Shown: positions 15,699 through 25,099, counted from the stretch's first letter. The stretch: 38,177 bases of DNA from CALGLS01 sp047626155 (GCA_047626155.1 JBLHRR010000036.1:1-38177), one strand, 5' to 3'. Numbers and translations: made by a program. The notes: a model not told the origin generated them from the sequence alone.

Positions 15699-18600
15699 TT
15701 ACTTAAGAATAACCAGTTTTTCATAATCACTTTCTCCTCTGGATTTTCCGCTGGGATCACTTAAGGAATTGACCTTTACCTTATATAGATAGACCCCTTT
15801 AGCAAGCTGATCACCATAGTCGTCTTTACCATCCCATTTGATTTCATCAGAGATTCTATAACCATTTGCATCCACTTGAGCGACAATCGTTTTCGCTAAT
15901 TTACCAGAGACAGTAAAAATTTGAACTTGAACATCTAAGGTTTGATTAGCCATATTGTGTTCAAACTGAAAACAGGTAGAAGTTGTAAAAGGGTTAGGGT
16001 AGTTTAATACATGGTCTAAGGCTGCGTCTTCTCCGCTAGTCACTAAAAACTCTGTAAACCCTTCTGCAGAATTATTGGCTACATCCCAGGCTTTGACAGT
16101 GATTTTGTGTAAACCTTCCTCTATGTCTAAAAGTGGAAAACTCACCGTTCCTTTTGTATAGTCGTCTATCTCAGATTCGTAAAAGTCGTTAAGGATATAG
16201 GTGTTTTGACTGTTTTGATCCAGAATAGCAGAAAGGTCATGACCAATACTGTTGCCAACGACATTGATACCATGATCATCGGATAACTTAACAAGCAAGG
16301 TAGGGGCTGAATCAGTAATTCCACCAGAGATGAAATCTTCATTATTCATATAGACTTCTACCAAAGGTCCTTGATCATCTTGAATACCATTAGAGTCAGT
16401 TCCTCCAATAACGATGTTGTCATAAAAACCACGTGCATCTACTTGGCTGTTTTCTTGCTTAGCATAGTAGCTTATTTTCCCTTTTCCAAATTCATAATTG
16501 ATATCTTTTGGAACAACAAAAGTAAAACTAAATAATCCATTATTAACACTGGCTCTTCCTTTGAAAATAATATTACGTTGCAAATTGAAAGATGTGATTG
16601 GACTGCCGGAATCCTGCCCTAAGGTAGAAATGGAAACTTCTTTATCAAAAATAGTAGGGTAGACGATACCATTGAAATCAGTGATTACGGAACCATTACC
16701 ATTGGTTACTGTACCGCTAATCGTTACAGTTTGTAAGGCTCGAATGGTATCGGGTGCAGTACTTATTGGTTGTTCATTTATAGCGGTAGTTGTCACATTT
16801 AAAGACGGAATCGCAAGATATTGTGAAGGATCACCGAGCATGGTAAACTTCCGAGAATTTTGCAGATAGCTAGCACTTGGGTTAGGACCACTGCCTCCTG
16901 TGTTTTTAGAAACTCTAAGAATCTCTCCCATCGTTGGGCGGAAAGAGCTAGATAATACGAAAAGTTGTTCCATCACCCCCTTATTAAGCGCCTTATTAGA
17001 ATTTGTATATACTGCGCGGGTTGTTGTAAACAGGGCTATGGCACCACCATCATTTTTAAGGAATACCTGTTCGCCAGCAGAAGTATAGGAGGCTTCATCA
17101 TAGCCAGCAAAAGAACAGGTGGCTGTCACTAAGAGTGGCATTTTGTCTTTGTTGTCCCAGCCCGCAATATCTGAGTTCGTTAATACTCGCTCCTGGGCCC
17201 ATCCGCGACCTCCACCGTGTCCCATATAACTTAGAGCCAAGAGTCCTTTGAAGACTTCTCGAGTAATAGTCTCCTGCACTTTTGGGTAGCGAGCTCCACC
17301 TGAAGTAGAAACCTGTTGGAATGCGTCAAAGTAAATTTTATCAACATTTAAAATAGGATGCGCCTCTTTAACGATTTCCGAAATTTCATCGGAGTCTTTA
17401 AGATGCGTGTTATTGTCTTCATCATCGGCGATAAAAACAATTCTGTTTCTCCAGTCTCCCAATACCCCTGAAGAATTATCGTAGCGGATAATTTTATCTA
17501 CAACGCCATTTGCTTCCGTAATTGAACGGACGGGAAAACGGCCAATAGCGACATCCATTAAACCAGTTATGATTGTGTTTCCATCATCGTCAGAAATAAG
17601 AGTGAAGTAATCATCAGAAGGGAAGGAGTTAATTGGATCCAGGCCATTAGGTGTTTCATAAACGGGAACATAGTCTTGTCCGGCACCATTGAGGTTTCTT
17701 GCGTCAAAGCTACCATCTCCAAATAGTAATATGTATTTAAACTGGTCACTACGGTTTAAGAGCATTCTTGCAAAATCGCGAATGGCGGTTGGATCCTTTG
17801 AACCACCAGAGAACTCATTATATAACTTTTCTACATCAACTAATTCGATGGAAATATTATCATGGTCAGAACGATGAGTCGCAAATCTCTCCGCAGCAGA
17901 CTGGAATTCCGAATGATAAATCACCACCATGTCTGTAGCACTGATGCCGTGATAATTTTGATTCGTTAATTTCTCGCTAATTTTCACAGGGTTAGGGAAG
18001 TCACTTCCGGAATTAAAGGCAACATAAGTTCGCAAGTCGGTAGAGTTGGCGCCAAAGGATAAAGTATTTCCTGAAAAGCTGGTGCCCGTAATTTTGTTAG
18101 GATGTAAGGAATTTGTTATGTCCCAGACTTCTGTCGCGTTAACAGCTCCGCTCAATTGGTATTTTGTACTGCTAAAGCCGGTAGATTGAAAATCCCGGAA
18201 GATAACATCCTGATTAATAAGGGTTAAGGGACGTCGTAAATTCAATTCAATATCATCCAACCATCCAGAGTTTGTTCCATCTCCAACAGAAGGATAGTCA
18301 ATGTCGATTGTCAAATTTGTTGAATTGATAGTTAAATCCGTGTTTACTATGGTCGATTTTGCGTAGATACTCTCCGAATCGCTGAGTCTAACGCTCTTTG
18401 CATTTGGACTATTGAAGGTTTGACCGCTAAGGGTTGCCTTAAAACGAGTATCGCTGCTCGCTCTGCAAGCAAAGTCTATTTTTAAGTGAGCGAGACTCCC
18501 TGAAACGATGTCGTTGATTCCGGCGTCATAGCTTCGCATCCTTACCGGATTGAAGATGTCGGAGAACCATTGTTGGCCAGAACCCTGAGAACTTGGAGAT

Positions 18601-19580
18601 TCAAATAGAAGATTGTATTTATCGTCTCCTATTCTGATTAGGTCGGTATAAGCATTTGTTGTGTGAACGGTTGTGCCAAGAGCTCCTATACTGTGGCTGG
18701 CATCGCCTACCCTTAAGCCGTTCTCCCCGTCTATTTTAAGGAAGTAGTAATTTTGTGTGTCATAAACATTTGCACGGTGTTCTAGGTAAGAGCTGTCGCT
18801 GTTTAGCATCCACTTATTGGGACCTTCAGCATAGAATAAGATAAAATCACTAGCATCGAAATTTCCATCATTTCCATCGCTGATCCATATCGCATTTTCT
18901 TCGAGGTCATCTAATCTTTCGGTTGCTATAGGTTCAGCTAATGAACCACCTCCGTTTCCGTATAGTTTTATTTTTGCAGGATTAATGTTGTCAATATCAA
19001 TTCCCAGTTCATCTTTTAGGAAAGCATGTGTAATTTTGTGGATGCCATTTTGGGAAACAGCTATTTTATAAATGTCTCCATCGGTTAAAACAGAGGTATA
19101 GGTATTGTCTCCTCTTAGAGAAGCCTTAGCTGTTGGGTTGAAGCGTACACGAAATTCAAATGAAGTCAACCGTTCGAATTGGTTGGAAGCAATTTTTCTA
19201 ATGGGAATGAAAGAAAGTTGAGCAAAGAATTCAGATCTATTTTTAGTAACGGTGTTTTGAAAGACGAGGTCTCCTTCCAATATCCAGTCATCTGGAGAGT
19301 CCTTTTTGTCAAAAGGTTCATATTGCGCATTTATAATGCTTACTTCCAGGTTACCATAACTACTAGCAGGAAATTGGTGACCAACATAAGGAAGGGTAGG
19401 AGTGTTACTATTATAGCTAGCGCCTTCAAAGGCCCAAATTATTTTTGGGTGGTTTCCTGTAGGGTTATGAATTACAGGAGATTCGTCCCAGTTAATCGTT
19501 TTTTTAACAGAAAAGCTTTGTGCATGACTAATGGCTGGCAAAAAGCAGATAAGTAGGCAAAAAAATATAACTTTTTTCAT
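15699..19580 (-). CDS. porU: Type IX secretion signal peptidase/sortase PorU
   Basis: PorU is a surface-exposed gingipain-like cysteine protease that removes the C-terminal sorting signal of cargo and attaches the cargo to the cell surface; it works with PorV, PorQ and PorZ. The product is 1293 residues from ATG 19580, with a signal peptide ending SHAQS. The peptidase C25 domain lies at about 560-960, with catalytic His788 in YMGHGGGRGW and Cys822 in VTATCSFAGYDE. Beta-sandwich domains follow, and the C-terminus has a FlgD-like/sorting-type fold (NYPNPFTTSTCFQFEHN, ending YEKLVILK). The longer TTG start at 19607 adds residues before a good signal peptide and is rejected. Confidence 0.95.
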   Translation of the reverse strand: MKKVIFFCLLICFLPAISHAQSFSVKKTINWDESPVIHNPTGNHPKIIWAFEGASYNSNTPTLPYVGHQFPASSYGNLEVSIINAQYEPFDKKDSPDDWILEGDLVFQNTVTKNRSEFFAQLSFIPIRKIASNQFERLTSFEFRVRFNPTAKASLRGDNTYTSVLTDGDIYKIAVSQNGIHKITHAFLKDELGIDIDNINPAKIKLYGNGGGSLAEPIATERLDDLEENAIWISDGNDGNFDASDFILFYAEGPNKWMLNSDSSYLEHRANVYDTQNYYFLKIDGENGLRVGDASHSIGALGTTVHTTNAYTDLIRIGDDKYNLLFESPSSQGSGQQWFSDIFNPVRMRSYDAGINDIVSGSLAHLKIDFACRASSDTRFKATLSGQTFNSPNAKSVRLSDSESIYAKSTIVNTDLTINSTNLTIDIDYPSVGDGTNSGWLDDIELNLRRPLTLINQDVIFRDFQSTGFSSTKYQLSGAVNATEVWDITNSLHPNKITGTSFSGNTLSFGANSTDLRTYVAFNSGSDFPNPVKISEKLTNQNYHGISATDMVVIYHSEFQSAAERFATHRSDHDNISIELVDVEKLYNEFSGGSKDPTAIRDFARMLLNRSDQFKYILLFGDGSFDARNLNGAGQDYVPVYETPNGLDPINSFPSDDYFTLISDDDGNTIITGLMDVAIGRFPVRSITEANGVVDKIIRYDNSSGVLGDWRNRIVFIADDEDNNTHLKDSDEISEIVKEAHPILNVDKIYFDAFQQVSTSGGARYPKVQETITREVFKGLLALSYMGHGGGRGWAQERVLTNSDIAGWDNKDKMPLLVTATCSFAGYDEASYTSAGEQVFLKNDGGAIALFTTTRAVYTNSNKALNKGVMEQLFVLSSSFRPTMGEILRVSKNTGGSGPNPSASYLQNSRKFTMLGDPSQYLAIPSLNVTTTAINEQPISTAPDTIRALQTVTISGTVTNGNGSVITDFNGIVYPTIFDKEVSISTLGQDSGSPITSFNLQRNIIFKGRASVNNGLFSFTFVVPKDINYEFGKGKISYYAKQENSQVDARGFYDNIVIGGTDSNGIQDDQGPLVEVYMNNEDFISGGITDSAPTLLVKLSDDHGINVVGNSIGHDLSAILDQNSQNTYILNDFYESEIDDYTKGTVSFPLLDIEEGLHKITVKAWDVANNSAEGFTEFLVTSGEDAALDHVLNYPNPFTTSTCFQFEHNMANQTLDVQVQIFTVSGKLAKTIVAQVDANGYRISDEIKWDGKDDYGDQLAKGVYLYKVKVNSLSDPSGKSRGESDYEKLVILK

Positions 19581-19778
19581 AATATTGTGAAGTTTTCGAC
19601 AGAACAAGGATTAGTGAATCTATGTTTGCAATTTTTGGAAGTAAAGGCGCGTTTTTGGAATTGTTATAAAAACGTTAATAATATTTGGGTATTGTTTGAT
19701 AACAGCGGAACTATGGGGTATTTTGGCTAAATTAACAATCTTAACTTTTCGACTACCCCGTTAAATAATCAAAAGTCA

Positions 19779-20780
19779 ATGATAAGACAAATTCTTTTTA
19801 CTACAATAATAGGATGTTTTCTTCTGACAGCTACTGCTGTTGCACAAGATCCCATCTTTAGTCAATATTATTCGGCTCCACTTCAGATAAATCCTGCCTT
19901 TGCTGGAAATAGCTATGCGCCGTCTTTTGCGCTGAACTACAGAAATCAATGGCCAGAGCTCAATGCTTATCAAACGTATTCTGCCTCCTATGATCAATAT
20001 TTAGACTACATTAATAGCGGGGTAGGTCTTGTTATACTCGCTGATGATGCCGGAGACGGAACCTTGCAGACCGTAAAGGTGAGTGGTATCTATTCTTACC
20101 GATTGAAAATTACAGAGAATACTTTTGTGAAATTTGGAGCAGAGGCTAGTGTTGTTCAGGCGAGACTGGATTGGGAAAAGTTACTTTTCTTAGATCAATT
20201 GGATCCTGAGAATGGTGCGATTTCTCCAACAGGTAATCCTTATCCTTCTGCCGAAGTCAGACCTGATGACTTAACTAACACCTACTTAGATATGTCTGCG
20301 GGGATTTTAGCTTACAGTAAATATATATATGGTGGGTTTTCTATAAAACACCTTAATACGCCTAATGAGGCTTTTATTGGAGTGAAGGATAATCTTAACG
20401 AGGGATTGCCATTACGTTACTCTTTACATATTGGAGGAGAGATACCACTATTTGAAAACAATAAGAACATTAAGAAGGCGTTTATATCACCAAATCTTCT
20501 ATGGATCAGACAAGCAGATTTCGGGCAACTGAATGCAGGCGCTTACGCCGGTCTCGGCATGGTTTACGCAGGAGCCTGGTATCGTTATTCCAAAACGAAT
20601 TCAGATGCAGCGATCTTCCTTATTGGAATTCAAAAAGGACTTTTTAAAATTGGATACAGTTATGATGTCACCCTCTCGGCTCTGGGAAGTGAATCCGGAG
20701 GTGCGCACGAAATTTCGATGGGTATCCGATTAAGGGAGCCGAAGCAAGATATTAATGATTGTCTCCACCTATTTCGCTAA
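19779..20780 (+). CDS. PorP/SprF family type IX secretion membrane protein
   Basis: The 333-residue product has a signal peptide (about 1-22, ending AVAQ), then DPIFSQYYSAPLQINPAFAG, the defining start of the PorP/SprF family, followed by a beta-barrel with alternating aromatic residues. Members are outer-membrane proteins tied to PorK/PorN complexes (PorP) or to secretion of SprB-like adhesins (SprF). No large adhesin gene is next to it. It occupies the divergent gap between porU and gldJ. A TATGTTTG box at 19621-19628 could be its promoter with a long leader, but this is weak. PorP versus SprF cannot be decided from sequence alone. Confidence 0.88.
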   Translation: MIRQILFTTIIGCFLLTATAVAQDPIFSQYYSAPLQINPAFAGNSYAPSFALNYRNQWPELNAYQTYSASYDQYLDYINSGVGLVILADDAGDGTLQTVKVSGIYSYRLKITENTFVKFGAEASVVQARLDWEKLLFLDQLDPENGAISPTGNPYPSAEVRPDDLTNTYLDMSAGILAYSKYIYGGFSIKHLNTPNEAFIGVKDNLNEGLPLRYSLHIGGEIPLFENNKNIKKAFISPNLLWIRQADFGQLNAGAYAGLGMVYAGAWYRYSKTNSDAAIFLIGIQKGLFKIGYSYDVTLSALGSESGGAHEISMGIRLREPKQDINDCLHLFR

Positions 20781-20869
20781 ATATTGAGTATCTTCGGGCC
20801 CTTAGGTATCGATTTTGCCTCATTTTATACAATAATCGAAGTTCACAACAAGTATTTTCTTTTTTTATT

Positions 20870-20877
20870 TATATTTG
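20870..20877 (+). promoter_or_regulatory. -7 box of the gldJ promoter
   Basis: TATATTTG matches TAnnTTTG and lies 33 bases before the gldJ ATG, about 90 bases after the preceding stop. It supports the internal ATG at 20910 as the start, because the upstream TTG would lie before the promoter. Confidence 0.6.
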
Positions 20878-20909
20878 TTGGTCTTAATCAAAAAAACAAA
20901 GTTAGTACG

Positions 20910-22412
20910 ATGAAAAAACTGCTGAAGCTAGTTTCCGTTCTCTGCTTGTTCGCATTCTTACTTTCCTCTTGTGGGAAAAAAGAACGATCAGCTACCACCG
21001 GTTGGAAATACAATGACCAGAAATGGGGTGGATTTGAAAAAACTGATTACGAAGGCCAGGTAACGGGTCCTAATCTGGTATTAGTTCAGGGTGGTACATT
21101 CACCATGGGTAATACAGAACAGGATGTTACCTACGACTGGAACTCTATTCCTAGAAGAGTAACCGTTTCTTCTTTCTATATGGATGAAACCGAAGTTGCA
21201 AACATCGACTATAAGGAATATCTGTATTGGATTGACCGGGTTTTCGATGAATCTTATCCTGAAGTATATCTCAACGCCTTACCAGATACCTTGGTTTGGA
21301 GAGAGGAATTAGCTTACAACGAACCTTTCGTTGAAACTTACTTCCGTCACCCTTCTTATGATAATTATCCTGTAGTTGGGGTAAGTTGGTTACAAGCCAA
21401 TGAATTCTGTAAATGGAGAACAGATCGTGTAAACGAAATGATTCTTATAGAAAAAGGAATTCTAAATCCAAATCCAGAACAAAAGGACGAGGATAACTTC
21501 AACACAGAGTCTTACCTCGTTGGTCAGTATCAGGGAGATGTTAAGAAAAACATGAAAGACTTGCGTACAGGTGGTGAAAGACCTGTTAAATTTGAAGATG
21601 GTATTTTATTGCCTTCTTACCGTTTGCCAACTGAGGCAGAATGGGAATACGCGGCTTTAGCTTTGATCGGAAAGCAGGTGTCTGCTAAAGACGAACGTAT
21701 CTCTGACAGACGTATCTATCCTTGGGATGGTAACACCGTTCGTTCTCAGAAACGTAACAAATACCAAGGTGAAATCTTAGCTAACTTCAAAAAAGCACGA
21801 GGTGATTATATGGGGATGGCTGGTAAGTTGAATGATAACGCACACATTCCTTCCCCAGTAAGAGCTTATATGCCTAACGATTTTGGTTTATATAACATGG
21901 CTGGTAACGTTAATGAATGGACAATGGATCTTTACAGACCTTTGACTTCTCAGACACTTAGTGATGTTGAAAATCATGATTTGAACCCTTATCGTGGTGG
22001 TAAATTTGAAACTAAGGTTTTAGATGAGAACGGAAGACCAGTTGAAAAAGACAGCCTTGGTCGTGTAAGATACCGTTACGTTGAAGATGATGAAGTAGCC
22101 ACACGTGAAAACTACAAGCGTGGTCAGGTATATAACTACCTTGATGGTGATAAAGAATCTTTCGTTCTGTATGACTATGGTAAAACATCTTTGATCTCTG
22201 ACAAGTCAAGAGTAATTAAAGGTGGATCTTGGGCAGATAGAGCTTACTGGATGGCTCCCGGAGCAAGAAGGTTTAAAGAAGAAGATAAATCTGACAGAAC
22301 AATCGGTTTCCGTTGTGCTATGACTCGTACGGGTGGACCAACTGGTAACGATGATGCTGGAGGAAATAACTTCAAAGTCAAACGTAAAAAAGAAAAGAGA
22401 AGATACAAGTGA
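20910..22412 (+). CDS. gldJ: Gliding motility/type IX secretion lipoprotein GldJ
   Basis: GldJ is an outer-membrane lipoprotein related to the formylglycine-generating enzyme fold; it is needed for gliding and for stability of the GldK ring component. The 500-residue product has a lipoprotein signal with lipobox LSSC and Cys21. Sulfatase-modifying-factor-type motifs follow: VLVQGGTFTMGNTEQDV, SFYMDETEV, YPVVGVSWLQANEFCKWRTD, RLPTEAEWEYAAL, NMAGNVNEWTMDL, GGSW and TIGFRCAM. The block ALPDTLVWREEL with RHPSYDNYPVVGV is GldJ-like rather than GldK-like. The basic C-terminal tail (KVKRKKEKRRYK) is notable; in Flavobacterium the GldJ C-terminus has been linked to gliding. Position before murF and near porU-porV matches Flavobacterium johnsoniae. 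Confidence 0.9.
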   Translation: MKKLLKLVSVLCLFAFLLSSCGKKERSATTGWKYNDQKWGGFEKTDYEGQVTGPNLVLVQGGTFTMGNTEQDVTYDWNSIPRRVTVSSFYMDETEVANIDYKEYLYWIDRVFDESYPEVYLNALPDTLVWREELAYNEPFVETYFRHPSYDNYPVVGVSWLQANEFCKWRTDRVNEMILIEKGILNPNPEQKDEDNFNTESYLVGQYQGDVKKNMKDLRTGGERPVKFEDGILLPSYRLPTEAEWEYAALALIGKQVSAKDERISDRRIYPWDGNTVRSQKRNKYQGEILANFKKARGDYMGMAGKLNDNAHIPSPVRAYMPNDFGLYNMAGNVNEWTMDLYRPLTSQTLSDVENHDLNPYRGGKFETKVLDENGRPVEKDSLGRVRYRYVEDDEVATRENYKRGQVYNYLDGDKESFVLYDYGKTSLISDKSRVIKGGSWADRAYWMAPGARRFKEEDKSDRTIGFRCAMTRTGGPTGNDDAGGNNFKVKRKKEKRRYK

Positions 22413-22446
22413 TTTAGTTTCTTTGTATAGAGCTAATTCTAGCCTT

Positions 22447-22482
22447 AAAAAAGTCTCTGCATTCATTTGCAGAGACTTTTTT
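22447..22482 (+). terminator. Intrinsic terminator of gldJ
   Basis: A perfect 15-bp stem including A6/T6 (22447-22461 with 22468-22482) surrounds a 6-nt loop, 34 bases after the gldJ stop. Confidence 0.9.
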
Positions 22483-22514
22483 GTTGTTACCTTGCTGCTC
22501 GACTTATTATTTAT

Positions 22515-22631
22515 CCTTCTTTGACAAATGATGTGGTTCCTCAAAAAAAATCGAAAGCGACTGTAGTACATGAAGGGAGTGCTGAAAACCTATTTTAGGA
22601 ATTATAAAAATACAGAATTCGTCAAAGAATC
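22515..22631 (+). mobile_element. Full-length MITE-like palindromic element (copy A)
   Basis: The 117 bases start CCTTCTTTGACAAATG and end GAATTCGTCAAAGAATC, giving terminal inverted repeats of about 11-16 bp. The centre contains GCGACTGTAG and GAAGGGAG, shared with copy B. It is flanked by the perfect 8-bp direct repeat TTATTTAT at 22507-22514 and 22632-22639, a likely target-site duplication. It holds no reading frame and sits between the gldJ terminator and murF, ending 27 bases before the murF ATG. Confidence 0.75.
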
Positions 22632-22658
22632 TTATTTATACGATATTACCATACTCTT

Positions 22659-23969
22659 ATGACTAACCTTACAGATCTCTATCAAAAATATCAGCAATAC
22701 CCGAAGGTGATTACGGATAGTAGAAAAATAGAACCTGGATGTATTTTCTTTGCTTTGAAAGGACCTAACTTTAATGGAAACAAGTATGCCGCTGAAGCTA
22801 TCCGGAAAGGTGCTGCTTACTCGGTTGTAGATGAGGTAGGACATGAAAAGGAACCTTCCTGCCTTTTAGTCAAAGATGTATTGTCTACACTTCAGGATCT
22901 AGCACAATACCATCGTAAACAATTAACAATGCCTTTGTTGGCAATCACCGGTAGTAATGGTAAAACGACGACAAAGGAATTACTTAACGCAGTTTTTAGT
23001 AGCCATTTTAAGACGCATTGCACTAAAGGGAATTTGAATAACCACATTGGTGTTCCACTTACGCTTTTGGAAATGCCTTTAGATACAGAATTCGCTATCA
23101 TTGAAATGGGGGCGAATCATCGGAACGAAATTGACTTTTTGTGTAAAATAGCTTTGCCAACTCATGGGTTGATTACAAATATTGGGAAAGCACATCTAGA
23201 AGGGTTTAAAAATTTGGAAGGAGTGAAGCAAGCTAAATCTGAATTATACCGCCATCTGCAATCAACAGGGGGGATGGTTTTTGTTAATAAAGACGAAAAA
23301 TATTTAACCACTTTAGCGGGGGACAATAAATACCAGCTCCTGTACGAAGAAAAGAACGAAGCATTACACCTAAACGAAGTAGCCTTACTCGCCAGTCATC
23401 CTCTTGTGAAATCGGCATTTCGAGATAATGAAACCGGAGACCTAGTTGAAGTGAATAGTCATTTAATGGGAGTCTATAATTTTAGCAATATAATGACCGC
23501 TATTGTTACAGGGCGTTATTTTAAGGTAGCTACTGCTAAAATAAAAGAAGCCATCGAAAGTTATGTACCAACTAATAATCGATCTCAGTTAATTACAGAG
23601 GGAACAAATACTTATTTAATGGACGCTTATAATGCGAACCCAGATAGTATGTCAAAAGCATTGACTTACTTTTCAACAATGCCAGCTGATAAAAGAATTG
23701 TCATATTGGGGGATATGTTGGAATTGGGGCCTTTTAGTGAGGAGGAACATGAAAATATAGTAACCTTGGCCTTGGAAAAAAACTTTACTGACGTTTGGTT
23801 GGTTGGTAGAGCCTTTAATCAAACGTCTCAAAAGGCAGAGCATATTCGACGATTTGTCACTATTAATGACTTAAAGAACTGGTATGCCGATCATACAGTT
23901 ACTAATGCACATTTTTTGCTCAAAGGGTCTCGCGAAATAAAATTAGAGTCTTTTCTGGAAATTACATAA
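22659..23969 (+). CDS. murF: UDP-N-acetylmuramoyl-tripeptide--D-alanyl-D-alanine ligase
   Basis: MurF adds D-Ala-D-Ala to the UDP-MurNAc tripeptide, the last cytoplasmic step of the muropeptide. The 436-residue product has the N-terminal substrate domain (ITDSRKIEPGCIFFALKG), the central ATPase with P-loop ITGSNGKTTTKE (residues 98-104 core) and NLNNHIGVPLTLL, and the Mur ligase motifs EMGANHRNEI and GKAHLEGF. The C-terminal domain has DAYNANPDSM and ILGDMLELG. It follows gldJ as in Flavobacterium, but after a terminator and an inserted repeat, so it needs its own promoter. Its 3' end overlaps the convergent gene by 8 bases. Confidence 0.96.
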   Translation: MTNLTDLYQKYQQYPKVITDSRKIEPGCIFFALKGPNFNGNKYAAEAIRKGAAYSVVDEVGHEKEPSCLLVKDVLSTLQDLAQYHRKQLTMPLLAITGSNGKTTTKELLNAVFSSHFKTHCTKGNLNNHIGVPLTLLEMPLDTEFAIIEMGANHRNEIDFLCKIALPTHGLITNIGKAHLEGFKNLEGVKQAKSELYRHLQSTGGMVFVNKDEKYLTTLAGDNKYQLLYEEKNEALHLNEVALLASHPLVKSAFRDNETGDLVEVNSHLMGVYNFSNIMTAIVTGRYFKVATAKIKEAIESYVPTNNRSQLITEGTNTYLMDAYNANPDSMSKALTYFSTMPADKRIVILGDMLELGPFSEEEHENIVTLALEKNFTDVWLVGRAFNQTSQKAEHIRRFVTINDLKNWYADHTVTNAHFLLKGSREIKLESFLEIT

Positions 23970-25074
23970 ATCGCTTAAAAGCCACTAAAAGCCTTTCCGG
24001 TATTTCATCCTGACAGGTCATTTTATAGTCTCTGTAGGAACAAGGGATTAGGCGATGTCGTTGATGTTTCTTTTTTGTTTTCACAGGAACTTGTATCCAC
24101 CACCGGCCACTTTTTTCACTTTTCCAGAAGGTAAGATTCTGCTGCATGCTTTTCATATCTACGATATATTCAGTTAGCCCGTCTGAACTAATTGGGTAAT
24201 CGTCTTTTCTATTTACAAAACCATCAACGAAGTACCAAACCATTTGGGCAATGACTTTTGCTGTCTGACGATTAGTATCTTTTGTCGGATCGTAGCCATA
24301 GATGCCCATCGAGCTTAGTTTATCACTAATCCCGGCATACCTACAGATTTGGCAGGCTTCTTCTGAAAACAAGCCACTAGGGCTAGCGTCTGCTTGCCCT
24401 GGAGCTTCAGATTGTTTAAGTGCAGAAAGACTAAAGCTCATTAAATCAGCATCGCGAGCCAATGGTTCTATCGATTCTATGTTATTTCGTACATTTCCTA
24501 GTCTTGCAAAATCAAAATGAGTAGTCCCAGGAAGTATCCTTGAAGGGCCAGAAATGAAGTGAGATTGACAAGCAATAATATCCAAATGGAAAAGGGAGGG
24601 GTGTTTTACTCGAAGTAAATCGTTGAGGAAATAAAACTCAGAAGTAGGTTTTTCATCGGGGTCGCATCTGACTTGTTCGTCGACGATGGCGAGATTCACG
24701 AGCTGTTGACGATTTTTATGCGCTTTGAACTGAGCGAGGGTTCCATTTTCCTTATTTCCGATCAAAATGGGAAATATACCACTGTCGAGTAACTCGGTAA
24801 TAATAGGAATCAAAAACGAAATTTGTTCATTCCTGACGTTTCCTATATCCGCAATTTTTAATTTTTTGAAAGGAAAACTGAGCTTATAAAGTTCCTCACG
24901 AACCTGATTAGCTTGTTCATCACCAATACCAATTATTGCGATCTGTGTATTTTTTAACTTAGGGAATCGCTTTTCGAAGGTTTGAATTTTATTTCCAAAT
25001 TCCTGTTTGCGAACGTTTTCTCCCTTCAGTTTAGATGTTGAAAGGGAAATCGGGCTTAACCAATTCTGCAGCAT
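23962..25074 (-). CDS. Arginase/formiminoglutamase-fold protein, probably inactive as a ureohydrolase
   Basis: The 370-residue product matches the Bacteroidota formimidoylglutamase-like family, especially LFSEEACQICRYAGISDKLS and GYDPTKDTNRQTAKVIAQM with WYFVDGFVNRK. The three manganese motifs of true ureohydrolases are not intact. The GGxHS site reads LIGNKEN, the DAHxD site reads IVDEQVRCD, and the SFDxDxxDP site reads SFSLSALKQSEAPG. I infer loss of the dinuclear metal centre and a non-catalytic or different role. It has no his-operon (hutH, hutU, hutI) neighbours. A minus-strand -7 box lies just upstream. Its stop interlocks with that of murF. Confidence 0.82.
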   Translation of the reverse strand: MLQNWLSPISLSTSKLKGENVRKQEFGNKIQTFEKRFPKLKNTQIAIIGIGDEQANQVREELYKLSFPFKKLKIADIGNVRNEQISFLIPIITELLDSGIFPILIGNKENGTLAQFKAHKNRQQLVNLAIVDEQVRCDPDEKPTSEFYFLNDLLRVKHPSLFHLDIIACQSHFISGPSRILPGTTHFDFARLGNVRNNIESIEPLARDADLMSFSLSALKQSEAPGQADASPSGLFSEEACQICRYAGISDKLSSMGIYGYDPTKDTNRQTAKVIAQMVWYFVDGFVNRKDDYPISSDGLTEYIVDMKSMQQNLTFWKSEKSGRWWIQVPVKTKKKHQRHRLIPCSYRDYKMTCQDEIPERLLVAFKRFM

Positions 25075-25091
25075 GTCTATAATAATTTTTG

Positions 25092-25099
25092 CAAAAGTA
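25092..25099 (-). promoter_or_regulatory. -7 box of the arginase-fold gene
   Basis: On the minus strand TACTTTTG matches TAnnTTTG, 17 bases before the ATG at 25074; the leader would be about 11 nt. Confidence 0.55.

Noticed and set aside
19581..19607. Longer start for porU
   Set aside because: The extra residues precede a complete signal peptide starting with MKKVIFF; similar reasoning applies to porV (15474-15497), the OmpA-type gene (25553-25579) and the CoA-binding gene (27811-27831).
20784..20909. 42-residue N-terminal extension of gldJ from a TTG
   Set aside because: The stretch lies before and across the promoter box; a lipoprotein signal peptide begins at ATG 20910.
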